Assembly (NCBI RefSeq): GCF_004005495.1
Contig: NZ_RZYA01000025.1
Coordinates: forward strand, 1 to 64,000
Direction of reading: 5' to 3'
DNA from: Streptomyces antnestii
GTDB lineage: Bacteria; Actinomycetota; Actinomycetes; Streptomycetales; Streptomycetaceae
DNA length: 64,000 bases
Positions 54,509-63,309 of this stretch are shown in pieces. The translations under genes and the position numbers were made by a program. The notes beneath the pieces were generated by a model. It was not told the DNA's origin and did not search any database. It saw only the letters and a list, made by a program, of their open reading frames with translations. The first letter of the stretch is position 1, and each line of letters begins with the position of its first letter.

Positions 54509-55270
54509 TTACTTCTTCTTGCCCTGGTTCTTGACCGCCTCGATCGCCGCCGCGGCCGCTTCCGGGTCGAGGTAGGTGCCGCCCGGGTTCAGCGGCTTGA
54601 AGTCGGCGTCGAGCTCGTAGGACAGCGGGATGCCCGTCGGGATGTTCAGGCCCGCGATGTCGGCGTCGGAGATGCCGTCGAGGTGCTTGACCAGGGCGCG
54701 GAGCGAGTTTCCGTGGGCCGCGACCAGGACCGTCTTGCCGGCCAGGAGGTCGGGGACGATGCCGTCGAACCAGTACGGGAGCATGCGGACGACGACGTCC
54801 TTGAGGCACTCCGTCTGCGGGCGCAGCTCCGGGGGGAGCGCCGCGTAGCGCGGGTCGTCGAACTGCGAGTACTCGTCGTCGCGGGGCAGGGCCGGCGGCG
54901 GGGTGTCGTACGAGCGGCGCCAGAGCATGAACTGCTCCTCGCCGAACTCGGCGAGCGTCTGCGCCTTGTCCTTGCCCTGGAGCGCACCGTAGTGGCGCTC
55001 GTTCAGGCGCCACGTGCGGTGGACGGGGATCCAGTGGCGGTCCGCGGCCTCCAGCGCGAGCTGGGCCGTGCGGATCGCCCGCTTCTGGACGGAGGTGTGC
55101 AGCACATCGGGGAGCAGGCCGGCGTCCTTGAGCAGCTCACCGCCGCGGACCGCCTCCTTCTCGCCCTTCTCGGTGAGGTTGACGTCCACCCAGCCGGTGA
55201 ACAGGTTCTTCGCGTTCCATTCGCTCTCGCCGTGGCGGAGGAGGATCAGCTTGTACGGTGCGTCGGCCAT
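54509..55270 (-). CDS. gpmA: 2,3-bisphosphoglycerate-dependent phosphoglycerate mutase
   Basis: The 253-residue enzyme interconverts 3- and 2-phosphoglycerate in glycolysis. The active-site RHG motif LLRHGESEWN holds H13; the second His lies in LVAAHGNSLRALV and the phosphate-binding GWVDVNLTEKG and RLNERHYGALQGK are intact. ATG 55270 starts the standard MADAPYKLILLRHG. It is divergent from an MFS gene. Length matches dPGM. Confidence 0.96.
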   Translation of the reverse strand: MADAPYKLILLRHGESEWNAKNLFTGWVDVNLTEKGEKEAVRGGELLKDAGLLPDVLHTSVQKRAIRTAQLALEAADRHWIPVHRTWRLNERHYGALQGKDKAQTLAEFGEEQFMLWRRSYDTPPPALPRDDEYSQFDDPRYAALPPELRPQTECLKDVVVRMLPYWFDGIVPDLLAGKTVLVAAHGNSLRALVKHLDGISDADIAGLNIPTGIPLSYELDADFKPLNPGGTYLDPEAAAAAIEAVKNQGKKK

Positions 55271-55516
55271 GCCTTTGAGCCTAATCCAAGCCAATGGAGC
55301 CTCGTGCGTGAGGCCACGGGCCGGACGGTACGGGGCCGCCGGACGAGCGCGGGACGAGCCCGTACGAGGCCGGGGCGCCGCCGTCGATTGACGTTCGCCG
55401 TCAATTGAGTGGCTGCCCGCACCCCACCCCCCGTAAGTTACGCGTACCGCCAGCGCCGCTTACAGCTGCTTACCGCAGCTCATATGGCACCGAATGTCCC
55501 AGGGGGGATCCGCCCG

Positions 55517-56812
55517 ATGTCCGTCACCACCCTCAGACGGGCCGCACGCGAAAGCGTGTCCGGCCTGCCGCGTCAGTTCTGGTGGCTGTGGGCCAGCACC
55601 CTGATCAACCGCCTCGGCGCCTTCGTCCTCACTTTCATGGCGCTGTACCTCACCACCGAGCGCCACTTCTCCGCCTCGTACGCGGGTCTCGTCGCCGCCC
55701 TCATCGGGCTCGGCGGCATGATCGCGTCGCTGCTCGGCGGGGTGCTCGCGGACCGGCTCGGGCGGCGGCCCACCCTCCTCGCCGCGCAGCTCGCGACGGC
55801 CGTGACCGTCGCCGTCCTCGGCTTCGTGCGCGACCCCGCCGGGATCGCGGTGACCGGTTTCCTGCTCGGTGTCGCCTCGAACGCGTCGCGGCCCGCCGTG
55901 CAGGCGATGATGGCCGACCTCGTCGCGCCGAAGGACCGTGTCAGGGCCTTCTCACTCAACTACTGGGCCATCAACCTCGGCTTCGCCGTCTCCTCCGTCT
56001 ACGCCGGTTTCCTCGTCGCCACCAGCTACACCGCGGGCTTCCTCGTCGAGGCCGCGATGACCCTGGCCTGCGCGGTCCTGGTGTTCGTGAAGGTGCCCGA
56101 GTCGCGGCCCGAGCGGCCCGAGCCGAAGCCGGACGGGTCCGACGCGGCGCCGGTCGCCGACGTGACGATGCTGACGGTCCTGCGCGACGGCCGGTTCATG
56201 CTGATGGTGGGGCTTTCCTTCCTGATCTCCGTCGTCTTCACCCAGTCCTCGTCCGGGCTTCCCATCGTCATGGGGCAGGCGGGGCTGAGCAGTTCGGACG
56301 TCGGGCTCGTCGCCGCCGTCAACGGCGTCGTCATCGTCGCCCTCCAGATCCCGCTGACCCGGTTCATCGAGAAGCGCGACGCGGGCCGCCTGCTGACCGT
56401 GTCGTCGCTCCTGATCGGCTACGGCTTCGCGCTCACCGCGTTCGCCGGGTCGATGGCCTCGTACGCCCTGATCGTCGTCGTGTGGACGCTCGGCGAGATG
56501 GTCAACGCGCCCACGCAGTCCGGCCTGGTGGCCCGGCTCGCCCCGGCGCACGGGCGCGGCCGCTACCAGGGCATGTACGCGATGTCGTGGTCGGTGGCGG
56601 CCCTGGTCGCGCCGCTCCTGTCGGGCATCACGATCGACCGGTACGGCGCGGGCTGGCTGTGGGCGGGCTGCGCGGCGCTCGGGACGGTCGCGGCGCTCGG
56701 GTACTGGGTGCTGATGCGGGGGCTGCCGGCGGCCGGGGACCACACGGAGAAGGGGGCGGAGGAGGAGGCGGCGACTGCTGCTGCCGAGACGGCCGTTGCC
56801 AGCCCTGCCTAA
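55517..56812 (+). CDS. MFS transporter
   Basis: The 431-residue protein has 12 predicted helices in two halves: QFWWLWASTLINRLGAFVLTFMALYLT, LIGLGGMIASLLGGVLADRLGRRPTLLAAQL (the DRxGRR loop-2 motif), LVEAAMTLACAVLVFVKVPE, then a hydrophilic loop and FMLMVGLSFLISVVFTQSSSGLPIVMG and VWTLGEMVNAPTQSGLVARLAPAHGRGRYQG. It is a DHA1-type exporter; the substrate is unknown. ATG 55517 follows AGGGGGGATCC; further upstream starts lack a site. The stop overlaps the convergent ybjN gene stop by four bases. Confidence 0.9.
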   Translation: MSVTTLRRAARESVSGLPRQFWWLWASTLINRLGAFVLTFMALYLTTERHFSASYAGLVAALIGLGGMIASLLGGVLADRLGRRPTLLAAQLATAVTVAVLGFVRDPAGIAVTGFLLGVASNASRPAVQAMMADLVAPKDRVRAFSLNYWAINLGFAVSSVYAGFLVATSYTAGFLVEAAMTLACAVLVFVKVPESRPERPEPKPDGSDAAPVADVTMLTVLRDGRFMLMVGLSFLISVVFTQSSSGLPIVMGQAGLSSSDVGLVAAVNGVVIVALQIPLTRFIEKRDAGRLLTVSSLLIGYGFALTAFAGSMASYALIVVVWTLGEMVNAPTQSGLVARLAPAHGRGRYQGMYAMSWSVAALVAPLLSGITIDRYGAGWLWAGCAALGTVAALGYWVLMRGLPAAGDHTEKGAEEEAATAAAETAVASPA

Positions 56813-57333
56813 GACTTGGCAGACGGCTCAGCCGACGGCTGGGTCAGATGCGCGAACGCGTCCAGGTTGCGTGTGGACTCCCCGCGCGAGATCCGCCAGG
56901 CGTACTCGCGGCGGATCGCGCTCGCGAAGCCGAGTTCGAGGAGCGTGTTGAACGCGCCGTCCGCGGCCTCCAGGACGGAGCCGAGGAGGCGGTCGACCTC
57001 GTCGGGGGTGACCGCCGCGAGGGGCAGCTTGGCCGTGAGGTAGATGTCGCCGAGCCGGTCCACCGCGTAACTCACGCCGTACAGACGGAGGTTGCGCTCC
57101 AGGAGCCAGCGGTGGACGCCCTGCTCGTTCTCGTCGGGGTGGCGGATCACGAACGCGTTGAGCGAGAGCGAGTGCTTGCCGACGATCAGCGAGAGCGTCG
57201 TCCACAGCTTGCGCGTGCCGGGCAGCTTCACGACGTACGACGAGCCGGGTTCGGGGCTCTCCCAGTCGAGTTCGGCCTCGGTGAGGACCCGCTCGATGAC
57301 CGCCGCCGCGCCGGTCGTGGTGCTGTCAGCCAT
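56809..57333 (-). CDS. YbjN-domain protein
   Basis: The 174-residue protein carries a YbjN (type III chaperone-like) domain: IERVLTEAELDWESPEPGSSYVVKLPG, SLIVGKHSLSLNAFVIRHPDENEQGVHRWLLERNLRLYGVSYAVDRLGDIYLTAKLPL and VDRLLGSVLEAADGAFNTLLELGF. Such proteins lie beside mshA in actinobacteria and are of unknown function, perhaps a chaperone. ATG 57333 overlaps the mshA stop by 8 bases, so it is coupled to mshA. The end overlaps the convergent MFS stop. Confidence 0.9.
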   Translation of the reverse strand: MADSTTTGAAAVIERVLTEAELDWESPEPGSSYVVKLPGTRKLWTTLSLIVGKHSLSLNAFVIRHPDENEQGVHRWLLERNLRLYGVSYAVDRLGDIYLTAKLPLAAVTPDEVDRLLGSVLEAADGAFNTLLELGFASAIRREYAWRISRGESTRNLDAFAHLTQPSAEPSAKS

Positions 57334-58675
57334 GCAGCGAGGGTACGTGACGGGGGTGCCGGTGCTCGTAGGTGGCCGCCGTGTACACGTCGGCCGTGGC
57401 GGAGGCCGCCGTGTCCCAGCCGAAGCCCTGCGCGTGCCGGGCCGCGGCGTCACCCATGCTGTCCACAAGCTGTGGACGGTCGGCGAACTCGCGCAGCACG
57501 CGCGCGTAGGCGGCCGGGTCGTGTCCCGGGACCAGGAAGCCCGTCGTCTCGTCGCGCACGGCGACGGGCAGCCCGCCGACCGCGGCCGCGATGACCGGCG
57601 TACCGGCCGCCTGGGCCTCGATGGCGACCAGGCCGAAGGACTCGCTGTAGGACGGCATGACGAGGACCGAGGCCGCGCGGAACCAGTCCGCGAGCTGGTC
57701 CTGGCCGACCGGCGGGCGGAAGCGCACGACGTCCGCGATGCCCAGCTTGGCGGCGAGCTTCTGCAGCCCCTCGGGCTTGGCGAGGCCGCTGCCGCTGGGC
57801 CCGCCGACGACGGGTACGACCATGCGCGAGCGCAGCTCAGGCCGCTCGTCGAGCAGGACGGCGACGGCCTTGAGGAGGATGTCGGGCGCCTTGAGGGGCT
57901 GGATGCGGCCCGCGAAGAGCGGTATGAGGGCGTCCTGCGGCAGGCCGAGGCGCTGCCGGGCGGCGGCGCGCCCGTCGGCGGGGCGGAAGCGGTCCAGGTT
58001 CACGCCGGGGTGGACGACCGCGACCTTGCCGGGGTCGGCCTCGTAGTGGCGTACGAGCTCGTCGGCCTCCTCCGCGGTGTTCGCGATGAGGCGGTCGGCG
58101 GCGCGCACGATCTGGGTCTCGCCGATGACGCGCGCGGCGGGCTCGGGGGTGTCGCCCTGGGCGAGCGAGGCGTTCTTGACCTTGGCCATGGTGTGCATGG
58201 CGTGCACGAGGGGGACGCCCCAGCGCTCGGCGGCCAGCCAGCCGACGTGCCCGGAGAGCCAGTAGTGCGAGTGGACGAGGTCGTAGTGCCCCGGCCGGTG
58301 GCCCGCCCACGCCTGCATCACGCCGTGCGTGAAGGCGCACAGCTGGGCCGGCAGCTCCTCCTTGGCCAGGCCCTCGTACGGGCCCGCGTCCACGTGCCGG
58401 ACCAGGACGCCGGGCGCCAGCTCGACCGAGGGGGGCAGCGCGCCGGTCGTCGCGCGCGTGAAGATCTCGACCTCGATGTTGATGGCGGCGAGCCGCTTGG
58501 CGAGCTCGACGATGTAGACGTTCATGCCGCCGGCGTCACCCGTGCCGGGCTGGTGCAGCGGTGACGTGTGCACGCTCAGCATGGCGACTCGGCGTGGCCG
58601 GCGGTGCGCGCCGGGGAACCTGAGCCGCGGGGACGAGGCCCCGGAACGGCGGAGCCTGGACACGTACTGGCTCAC
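57326..58675 (-). CDS. mshA: D-inositol-3-phosphate glycosyltransferase MshA
   Basis: The 449-residue GT4 enzyme joins UDP-GlcNAc and inositol-3-P in the first committed step of mycothiol synthesis. Motifs include the N-terminal HTSPLHQPGTGDAGGMNVYIVELAKRL, HSHYWLSGHVGWLAAERWGVPLVHAMHTMAKVKN, HPGVNLDRFRP and the donor-site E-x7-E region SYSESFGLVAIEAQAAGTPVIAA. GTG 58675 follows AAGGAGGACC. Mycothiol is the main small thiol of actinobacteria. It is followed by, and overlaps, the ybjN gene. Confidence 0.96.
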   Translation of the reverse strand: MSQYVSRLRRSGASSPRLRFPGAHRRPRRVAMLSVHTSPLHQPGTGDAGGMNVYIVELAKRLAAINIEVEIFTRATTGALPPSVELAPGVLVRHVDAGPYEGLAKEELPAQLCAFTHGVMQAWAGHRPGHYDLVHSHYWLSGHVGWLAAERWGVPLVHAMHTMAKVKNASLAQGDTPEPAARVIGETQIVRAADRLIANTAEEADELVRHYEADPGKVAVVHPGVNLDRFRPADGRAAARQRLGLPQDALIPLFAGRIQPLKAPDILLKAVAVLLDERPELRSRMVVPVVGGPSGSGLAKPEGLQKLAAKLGIADVVRFRPPVGQDQLADWFRAASVLVMPSYSESFGLVAIEAQAAGTPVIAAAVGGLPVAVRDETTGFLVPGHDPAAYARVLREFADRPQLVDSMGDAAARHAQGFGWDTAASATADVYTAATYEHRHPRHVPSLHG

Positions 58676-58824
58676 GTGGCGGTCCTCCTTGCTGCGGGCA
58701 CGACTACGAGGGGGGACACCGTCCCTCCTGCACGCCGTCCAACACCGGCGACCTCCGCTCCATTTCCGCTTTGCCAAATCATTACCCCCGGGGACTCAAC
58801 CCCGGAGGTATCCGCCCCACCGCA

Positions 58825-58830
58825 TACCCT
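58825..58830 (+). promoter_or_regulatory. -10-like TACCCT before the methyltransferase gene
   Basis: TACCCT lies 7 bases before ATG 58838, and no ribosome binding site intervenes, so the transcript may start at the ATG (leaderless). The -35 is not clear. Confidence 0.35.
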
Positions 58831-58837
58831 CGTACCC

Positions 58838-59632
58838 ATGAGACCGCGCACCCCGTCCCGCCCCGTGGGAACGGTCACACGCGGGACCACGAACCCCAAT
58901 CGCCTGCGCCGCATGGACCGGTGGATCGCGGCCACGCACGGCGCCGCCCTGCGCCACGACCCGCACCCCGTCGCCGTCGACCTCGGCTACGGGGCAGCGC
59001 CCTGGACCGCGGTCGAACTCCTGCACCGCCTGCGCACCGTCGCGCCGCACACGCGCGTGGTCGGGATCGAGATCGAGCCCGCGCGGGTCGCCGCCGCTCT
59101 CCCCTACGAACGGGACGGCCTCACCTTCCGGCACGGCGGCTTCGAGCTGCCGCTCCCCCACGACCCGCTCCTGATCAGGGCGGCGAACGTGCTGCGCCAG
59201 TACGACGAGGACCAGGTCGCCGAGGTCTGGGACCGGCTCACCGCGCGGCTCGCGCCCGGCGGGCTCCTGGTCGAGGGGACCTGCGACGAGATCGGCCGCC
59301 GCCACGTGTGGGTCGCGCTCGGACCCGAGGGCCCGCGCACGGTCACCTTCGCGACCCGCCTCGGCTCCCTGGACCGCCCCTCCGACCTCGCCGAGCGCCT
59401 GCCCAAGGCGCTGATCCACCGCAATGTGCCGGGCGAGCCGGTCCACGCGTTCCTGCGCGACTTCGACCGTGCCTGGGCGGCGGCCGCGCCCTACGCCTCG
59501 TACGGGGCGCGGCAGCGGTGGATCCGGACGGCGCGGGCGCTGAGCGCGGACTGGCCGGTGACGGACCGGGCCTCGCGGTGGCGGCAGGGGGAACTGACGG
59601 TCGCGTGGGGGGCGTTGGCGCCGCGAGGGTGA
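58838..59632 (+). CDS. Class I SAM-dependent methyltransferase-like protein
   Basis: The 264-residue protein has a SAM-binding start VAVDLGYGAAPWTAVELLHRL, the acidic strand-2 residue in VVGIEIEPARVA, and a later LAPGGLLVEGTCDEIGRRHVWVAL. The D-x-G-x-G loop is present as DLGYGAAP. The methyl acceptor is unknown. It is divergent from mshA. ATG 58838 may be leaderless. Start and codon use fit a real gene. Confidence 0.82.
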   Translation: MRPRTPSRPVGTVTRGTTNPNRLRRMDRWIAATHGAALRHDPHPVAVDLGYGAAPWTAVELLHRLRTVAPHTRVVGIEIEPARVAAALPYERDGLTFRHGGFELPLPHDPLLIRAANVLRQYDEDQVAEVWDRLTARLAPGGLLVEGTCDEIGRRHVWVALGPEGPRTVTFATRLGSLDRPSDLAERLPKALIHRNVPGEPVHAFLRDFDRAWAAAAPYASYGARQRWIRTARALSADWPVTDRASRWRQGELTVAWGALAPRG

Positions 59633-59639
59633 CGGGTGA

Positions 59640-59672
59640 CGGGGCCGGGGGCCGGGGGCCGGGGGCCGGGGA
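59640..59672. repeat. GGGGCCG tandem repeat after the methyltransferase gene
   Basis: About four GGGGCCG-like 7-base units follow the stop codon at 59630-59632 by 8 bases. Confidence 0.8.
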
Positions 59673-59868
59673 ACGATCTCCGGGGGCCGTTCGTCAGACG
59701 GAACGGGGACGGGGGTGGGGGCAGGGACCAGGGGGACTGGGGGGACGCGCCGGGAGCGGATAGGTAGTTGTTGCCCGGCTCTGTCGCATTCGACGTCCGC
59801 GTGGCACCATCCCCTGGACATCCGTAAGTTACTGACGGTAAATCAGATTCGCTTTGGGGGCGGGCGCG

Positions 59869-60927
59869 ATGGGCAAGCGGAGCACGACGGTCATGGCGGC
59901 CGTGGCGCTGGTGTGCGCGATGGGCGTGCTGACACCGGGGGCCGCGTACGCCGCGCCCACGCAGCCGGCGCCACCGACGACGGCCGACCGGGGCGCGGAC
60001 CTGGAGCAGGTCCGCGCACAGCTCGACCGGCTCTACCACGACGCGGCCGTCGCCACGGAGGCGTACAACGCGGCGGAGGAGAAGGCCCAGAAGCAGTCCG
60101 GCCAGATCGTCGAGCTGGCCAAGGACATCGTGAAGGGCCAGCAGAAGCTGGACCGCCTCAAGGCCCGCGCGGGCGCGGCGGCCCGCCAGCAGTACCGCGA
60201 CGGCGGGATTCCTCCCGGGGCGCAGCTGATGCTCTCGGACGACCCCTCCCGGTTCCTCGACGGCGCCGACCGCCTGCGGCAGGGCCAGCACGCCACCAAG
60301 GGACTCATGGGCGAGCTCACCCGGACCCAGCAGGACCTGCAGACCTACGCCCAGGACGCCGAGCGGAACTGGCAGAAGCTCGAAGCGGGCCGGGTCGCGA
60401 AGGCCAGGGCGAAGAAGAAGATCAAGAGCAAGATCGCCGCCGCCGAGAAGCTCGAGTCACGGCTGGAGAAGAAGGAGCGGGAGCGCCTGAAGGAGCTGGA
60501 GCTGCAGGCCGAGTACAAGCGGCAGACGGCCTGGCTCAGCTCAGGCGCCCTCAAGGACGTCAGCGGCAGCGCGTCGGCGCGGGGCAAGAAGGCGGTCGCG
60601 TTTGCCACCGCGCAGATCGGCAAGCCGTACGTGTGGGGCGCCGAGGGGCCGGGCTCGTACGACTGCTCGGGGCTGACCTCGCAGGCCTGGTCGGCGGCCG
60701 GGCGGCCGATCCCGCGGACCTCGCAGGAGCAGTGGAAGCAGCTCAGACACGTCGACATCAAGGACATGCGCCCCGGCGACCTGATCATCTACCACGACGA
60801 CGCCAGCCACGTCGGGATGTACATAGGGGACGGCGCCATCGTGCACGCGCCCCGGCCCGGACGGAACGTGACGATCGCGGGCGCGGGCTCGATGGCGATC
60901 CTCGGGGTGGTCCGCCCGGACGCGTGA
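59869..60927 (+). CDS. Secreted NlpC/P60 (C40) peptidoglycan hydrolase
   Basis: The 352-residue protein has a signal peptide (STTVMAAVALVCAMGVLTPGAAYA), a long coiled-coil stretch (residues about 45-225, e.g. RADLEQVRAQLDRLYHDAAVATEAYNAAEEKAQKQ and AEKLESRLEKKERERLKELELQ) and an NlpC/P60 domain. Catalytic Cys266 is in SYDCSGLTSQAWS, the His in DASHVGMYIGDG and the third residue region in VHAPRPG. It should cut D-gamma-Glu-mDAP or related bonds in peptidoglycan. ATG 59869 follows a G-rich site. I see no ydaO-type riboswitch. Confidence 0.93.
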   Translation: MGKRSTTVMAAVALVCAMGVLTPGAAYAAPTQPAPPTTADRGADLEQVRAQLDRLYHDAAVATEAYNAAEEKAQKQSGQIVELAKDIVKGQQKLDRLKARAGAAARQQYRDGGIPPGAQLMLSDDPSRFLDGADRLRQGQHATKGLMGELTRTQQDLQTYAQDAERNWQKLEAGRVAKARAKKKIKSKIAAAEKLESRLEKKERERLKELELQAEYKRQTAWLSSGALKDVSGSASARGKKAVAFATAQIGKPYVWGAEGPGSYDCSGLTSQAWSAAGRPIPRTSQEQWKQLRHVDIKDMRPGDLIIYHDDASHVGMYIGDGAIVHAPRPGRNVTIAGAGSMAILGVVRPDA

Positions 60928-61451
60928 CGCGCGCGGGGTGACGCGTGCGGGGTGCGGGGTGCTGGGTGCTGGGTGCCGCGCGCTGGGTACTGCGTGCCGG
61001 CGGGGGCTGCGTGCCGGGGGCTGCGTGCCGCGTCTCACGTCTCACAGGGGGCGGCCGGACCTATTGAGCCCGTCCGGCGATTGAGGACGAGCCCGAAGGG
61101 CGATATGCCCCGCGCCGGGCACATGGCGCCGAACACATGGCACCGGCCACATGAGGGCCGGACACATGGCGCCAGCCACACGCGGCCCAGACGCCCTCCG
61201 GTGACCTGCGCCACGTGACCCAGGGCACTGGAACGGCTCCGGTTGCACCCCTCCCACGTGACCTTCGTCATCCCCGGAACCCCCGCCGAAGCCGCTGACG
61301 TGCCCAATTCCGTTACCTGATGCGGCATATGACAGTGGCGGTTCGCCTCTCAGCATTCCGTTGCCGGGCCGCGTACCGCTAAGGTCCACCGTCGGTGGTG
61401 CGACGACCTTCGCTCCACCACGCCCTCGGGGGGAGGGAAGGAAACCGAGCG
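60928..61451. other. Repeat-rich intergenic region before the receiver-PP2C gene
   Basis: This 524-base region starts with degenerate GTGCGGGGTGC/GCTGGGT repeats to about 61040, has a known-type Streptomyces interspersed sequence at 61064-61103, then four diverged ACATGGCGCC-containing units (about 61119-61180). The rest holds the promoter of the PP2C gene. No gene is seen. Confidence 0.7.
61064..61103 (+). repeat. Interspersed Streptomyces intergenic element
   Basis: The stretch begins TTGAGCCCGTCCGGCGATTG and ends near GCCCGAAGGGCGA; GAGGACGAGCCC forms its middle. I recall this sequence from many Streptomyces intergenic regions, and GAGCCC...GGGC can pair. It occurs once in this window. 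Confidence 0.5.
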
Positions 61452-62750
61452 ATGCCCGTACCCGTACCGCGGCAAAGAGCGATCCCAGCCGTGGAAGCTG
61501 GTCAGGCTCCGGCTGTGCCGTCGCCTCCTGTCGTGCTGCCCGCGCAGCAGACGGCCTCCGGCGCCCACAGCGGCAAAGGCGGCCCCCTGACGCTCCTCGT
61601 CATCGAGGACGACCCCACGGCCTCCCTCAGCGTGCCCGAGCTGACCGACTCGGCGGGCAAGCCGATCCGTATCCGCACCGCGCGCAACCTCACCGAGGCC
61701 GAGCGGCTGCTCACCGACGACGTCCACTGCATCCTGCTCGACCTCGCCCTGCCCGCGCCGGGCGCCGCCGCCGCGGACGCCGACGAGCTGGCGACCCTGC
61801 GGCACGTCCTGCGCCTCGCGCCGCGGCACGCCGTCCTCGCCCTCACCGCCTCCGGCGACGCCGAGCGCGGCGCCGAGGCCGTGCGCGTCGGCGCCCAGGA
61901 CTACCTGTTCCGCGACGAGCTGGACGGCCGCCTCCTCGGCCGCGCCGTCCGCTACGCCGTGGAGCGCAAGCGCGCCGACATCGCACAGCGGGGGCTCGCG
62001 GAGTCCCGGCTGCGCGCGGAGGAGAACGCCCGCCTGGAGCGCGGCCTGCTCCCGACGCCGCTCCTCGGCGGTTCCCCGCTGCGTTTCGCGGCCCGCTACC
62101 GCCCCGGCCGCTCCCGCGCGCTGCTCGGCGGCGACTTCTACGACGCCGTCCGCACGCCCGACGGCACGGTGCACGCCATGATCGGCGACGTCTGCGGGCA
62201 CGGCCCGGACGAGGCGGCGCTCGGTGTCGAACTGCGCATCGCCTGGCGGGCGTTGACGTTCGCGGGCCTGTGCGGCGACGAACTGCTCTCCACGCTCCAG
62301 CAGGTCCTCGAACACGAGCGGGAGGACGACGAGATCTTCGCGACGCTGTGCACGGTCGACATCGCGCCCGACGGCCGCAGCGCAGGCCTGTGCCTGGCGG
62401 GCCACCCGTCGCCGCTGATCTCACGCCCTGGACGGCTCGCGCGGCTGCTTCCCTACGAGGACAACGGCCCGGCGCTCGGACTGCTGCCGCGCGCCCGCTG
62501 GCCGCGCCGGCAGGTGGACCTCGGCCCGACGTGGAGCCTGATGCTCTACACGGACGGCCTGATCGAGGGGCGCGTGCCCGGCGGGAAGTACCGCCTGGGC
62601 CAGGACGGCATGGTGGAGATCGTGCGCCGCAGGCTCGCGGAGGGGCTGCGCGGCGAGGAACTCATCGACGCGGCGGTGAACGAGGCCCGCGACCTCAACG
62701 GCGGCGACCTCACGGACGACGTCGCCGTCGTCCTCCTGGACCGGGGCTGA
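61452..62750 (+). CDS. Receiver-PP2C (SpoIIE-type) phosphatase
   Basis: The 432-residue protein has an N-terminal response-regulator receiver (ILLVIEDDPTAS-like LLVIEDDPTAS, phospho-acceptor D97 in CILLDLALP, then Thr/Ser in ALTASGD and RVGAQDYLFRDEL) and a C-terminal SpoIIE/PP2C domain (LLGGDFYDAVRTPDGTVHAMIGDVCGHGPDEAAL, LCLAGHPSPLI, LMLYTDGLIEGR, GGDLTDDVAVVLL). The metal Asp residues of the phosphatase (GDFYD, GDVCGHG, TDG, DD) are present. It likely dephosphorylates an anti-sigma antagonist under control of a kinase. ATG 61452 follows GAAGGAAA. Confidence 0.9.
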   Translation: MPVPVPRQRAIPAVEAGQAPAVPSPPVVLPAQQTASGAHSGKGGPLTLLVIEDDPTASLSVPELTDSAGKPIRIRTARNLTEAERLLTDDVHCILLDLALPAPGAAAADADELATLRHVLRLAPRHAVLALTASGDAERGAEAVRVGAQDYLFRDELDGRLLGRAVRYAVERKRADIAQRGLAESRLRAEENARLERGLLPTPLLGGSPLRFAARYRPGRSRALLGGDFYDAVRTPDGTVHAMIGDVCGHGPDEAALGVELRIAWRALTFAGLCGDELLSTLQQVLEHEREDDEIFATLCTVDIAPDGRSAGLCLAGHPSPLISRPGRLARLLPYEDNGPALGLLPRARWPRRQVDLGPTWSLMLYTDGLIEGRVPGGKYRLGQDGMVEIVRRRLAEGLRGEELIDAAVNEARDLNGGDLTDDVAVVLLDRG

Positions 62751-62820
62751 AACCGGGTCTGAACCAGGGCTGGACCCGGGGCTGACCCGCCCAGCGATCC
62801 GAGGGTGCGGGGGTGCGGGC

Positions 62821-63156
62821 TCAGCGCCCGCCGTTGTACGGCCCGTACGGACCGTCGCTGCTGGAGCCGCCACCACGGCGGCCCCGGCCGCCGCCCGACA
62901 CCTGATGGAGCGCGGGCCGCACGTCCACGAAGAACACGATCGTCGCGACGAGCCCCGCGAGCTGCAGGAACAGCATGGGGACGAGCAGATTCACCGCGAC
63001 CGTGATCCCGAGGATGATCAGCCAGAACATCTTGTTCTGCTTGTCCGCCGCCCGGTACGCGTCCTCACGGGCGACAGCGGCCATCACCAGAGCGACCACC
63101 GCGAGCACGAGCATGGCGGTGTAGATCAGCCACATCAAGCCGCCGAAAGCCGACAT
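62821..63156 (-). CDS. DUF2516 family membrane protein
   Basis: The 111-residue protein has three hydrophobic segments (MSAFGGLMWLIYTAMLVLAVVALVMAAV, MFWLIILGITVAVNLLVPMLFL, LAGLVATIVFFVDV), with a DAYRAADKQNK loop, and a Gly/Arg-rich C-tail (GGGRGRRGGGSSSDGPYGPYNGGR). This fits DUF2516, a small actinobacterial membrane family of unknown function. ATG 63156 is preferred; GTG 63174 would add six residues. It shares its orientation with the HbhA-like gene. Confidence 0.85.
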   Translation of the reverse strand: MSAFGGLMWLIYTAMLVLAVVALVMAAVAREDAYRAADKQNKMFWLIILGITVAVNLLVPMLFLQLAGLVATIVFFVDVRPALHQVSGGGRGRRGGGSSSDGPYGPYNGGR

Positions 63157-63309
63157 CAGCACAACGCCCACCACCCGAGTCAGGTCAGTCCTACGCGGTC
63201 ACCGTACCCGGAGAACGGACCGGACACCCGGTAAGTGCCCGGCCCGCCCCGAGGTACGTCGCGCCGCTATCGCAACAGCAACCGCAACCTCAACCTCAAC
63301 CGCTGCCGC

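Noticed and set aside
59770..59868. ydaO-type c-di-AMP riboswitch before the NlpC/P60 gene
   Set aside because: Some Streptomyces cell-wall hydrolase genes have one, but the conserved core sequence is not seen in this short leader.
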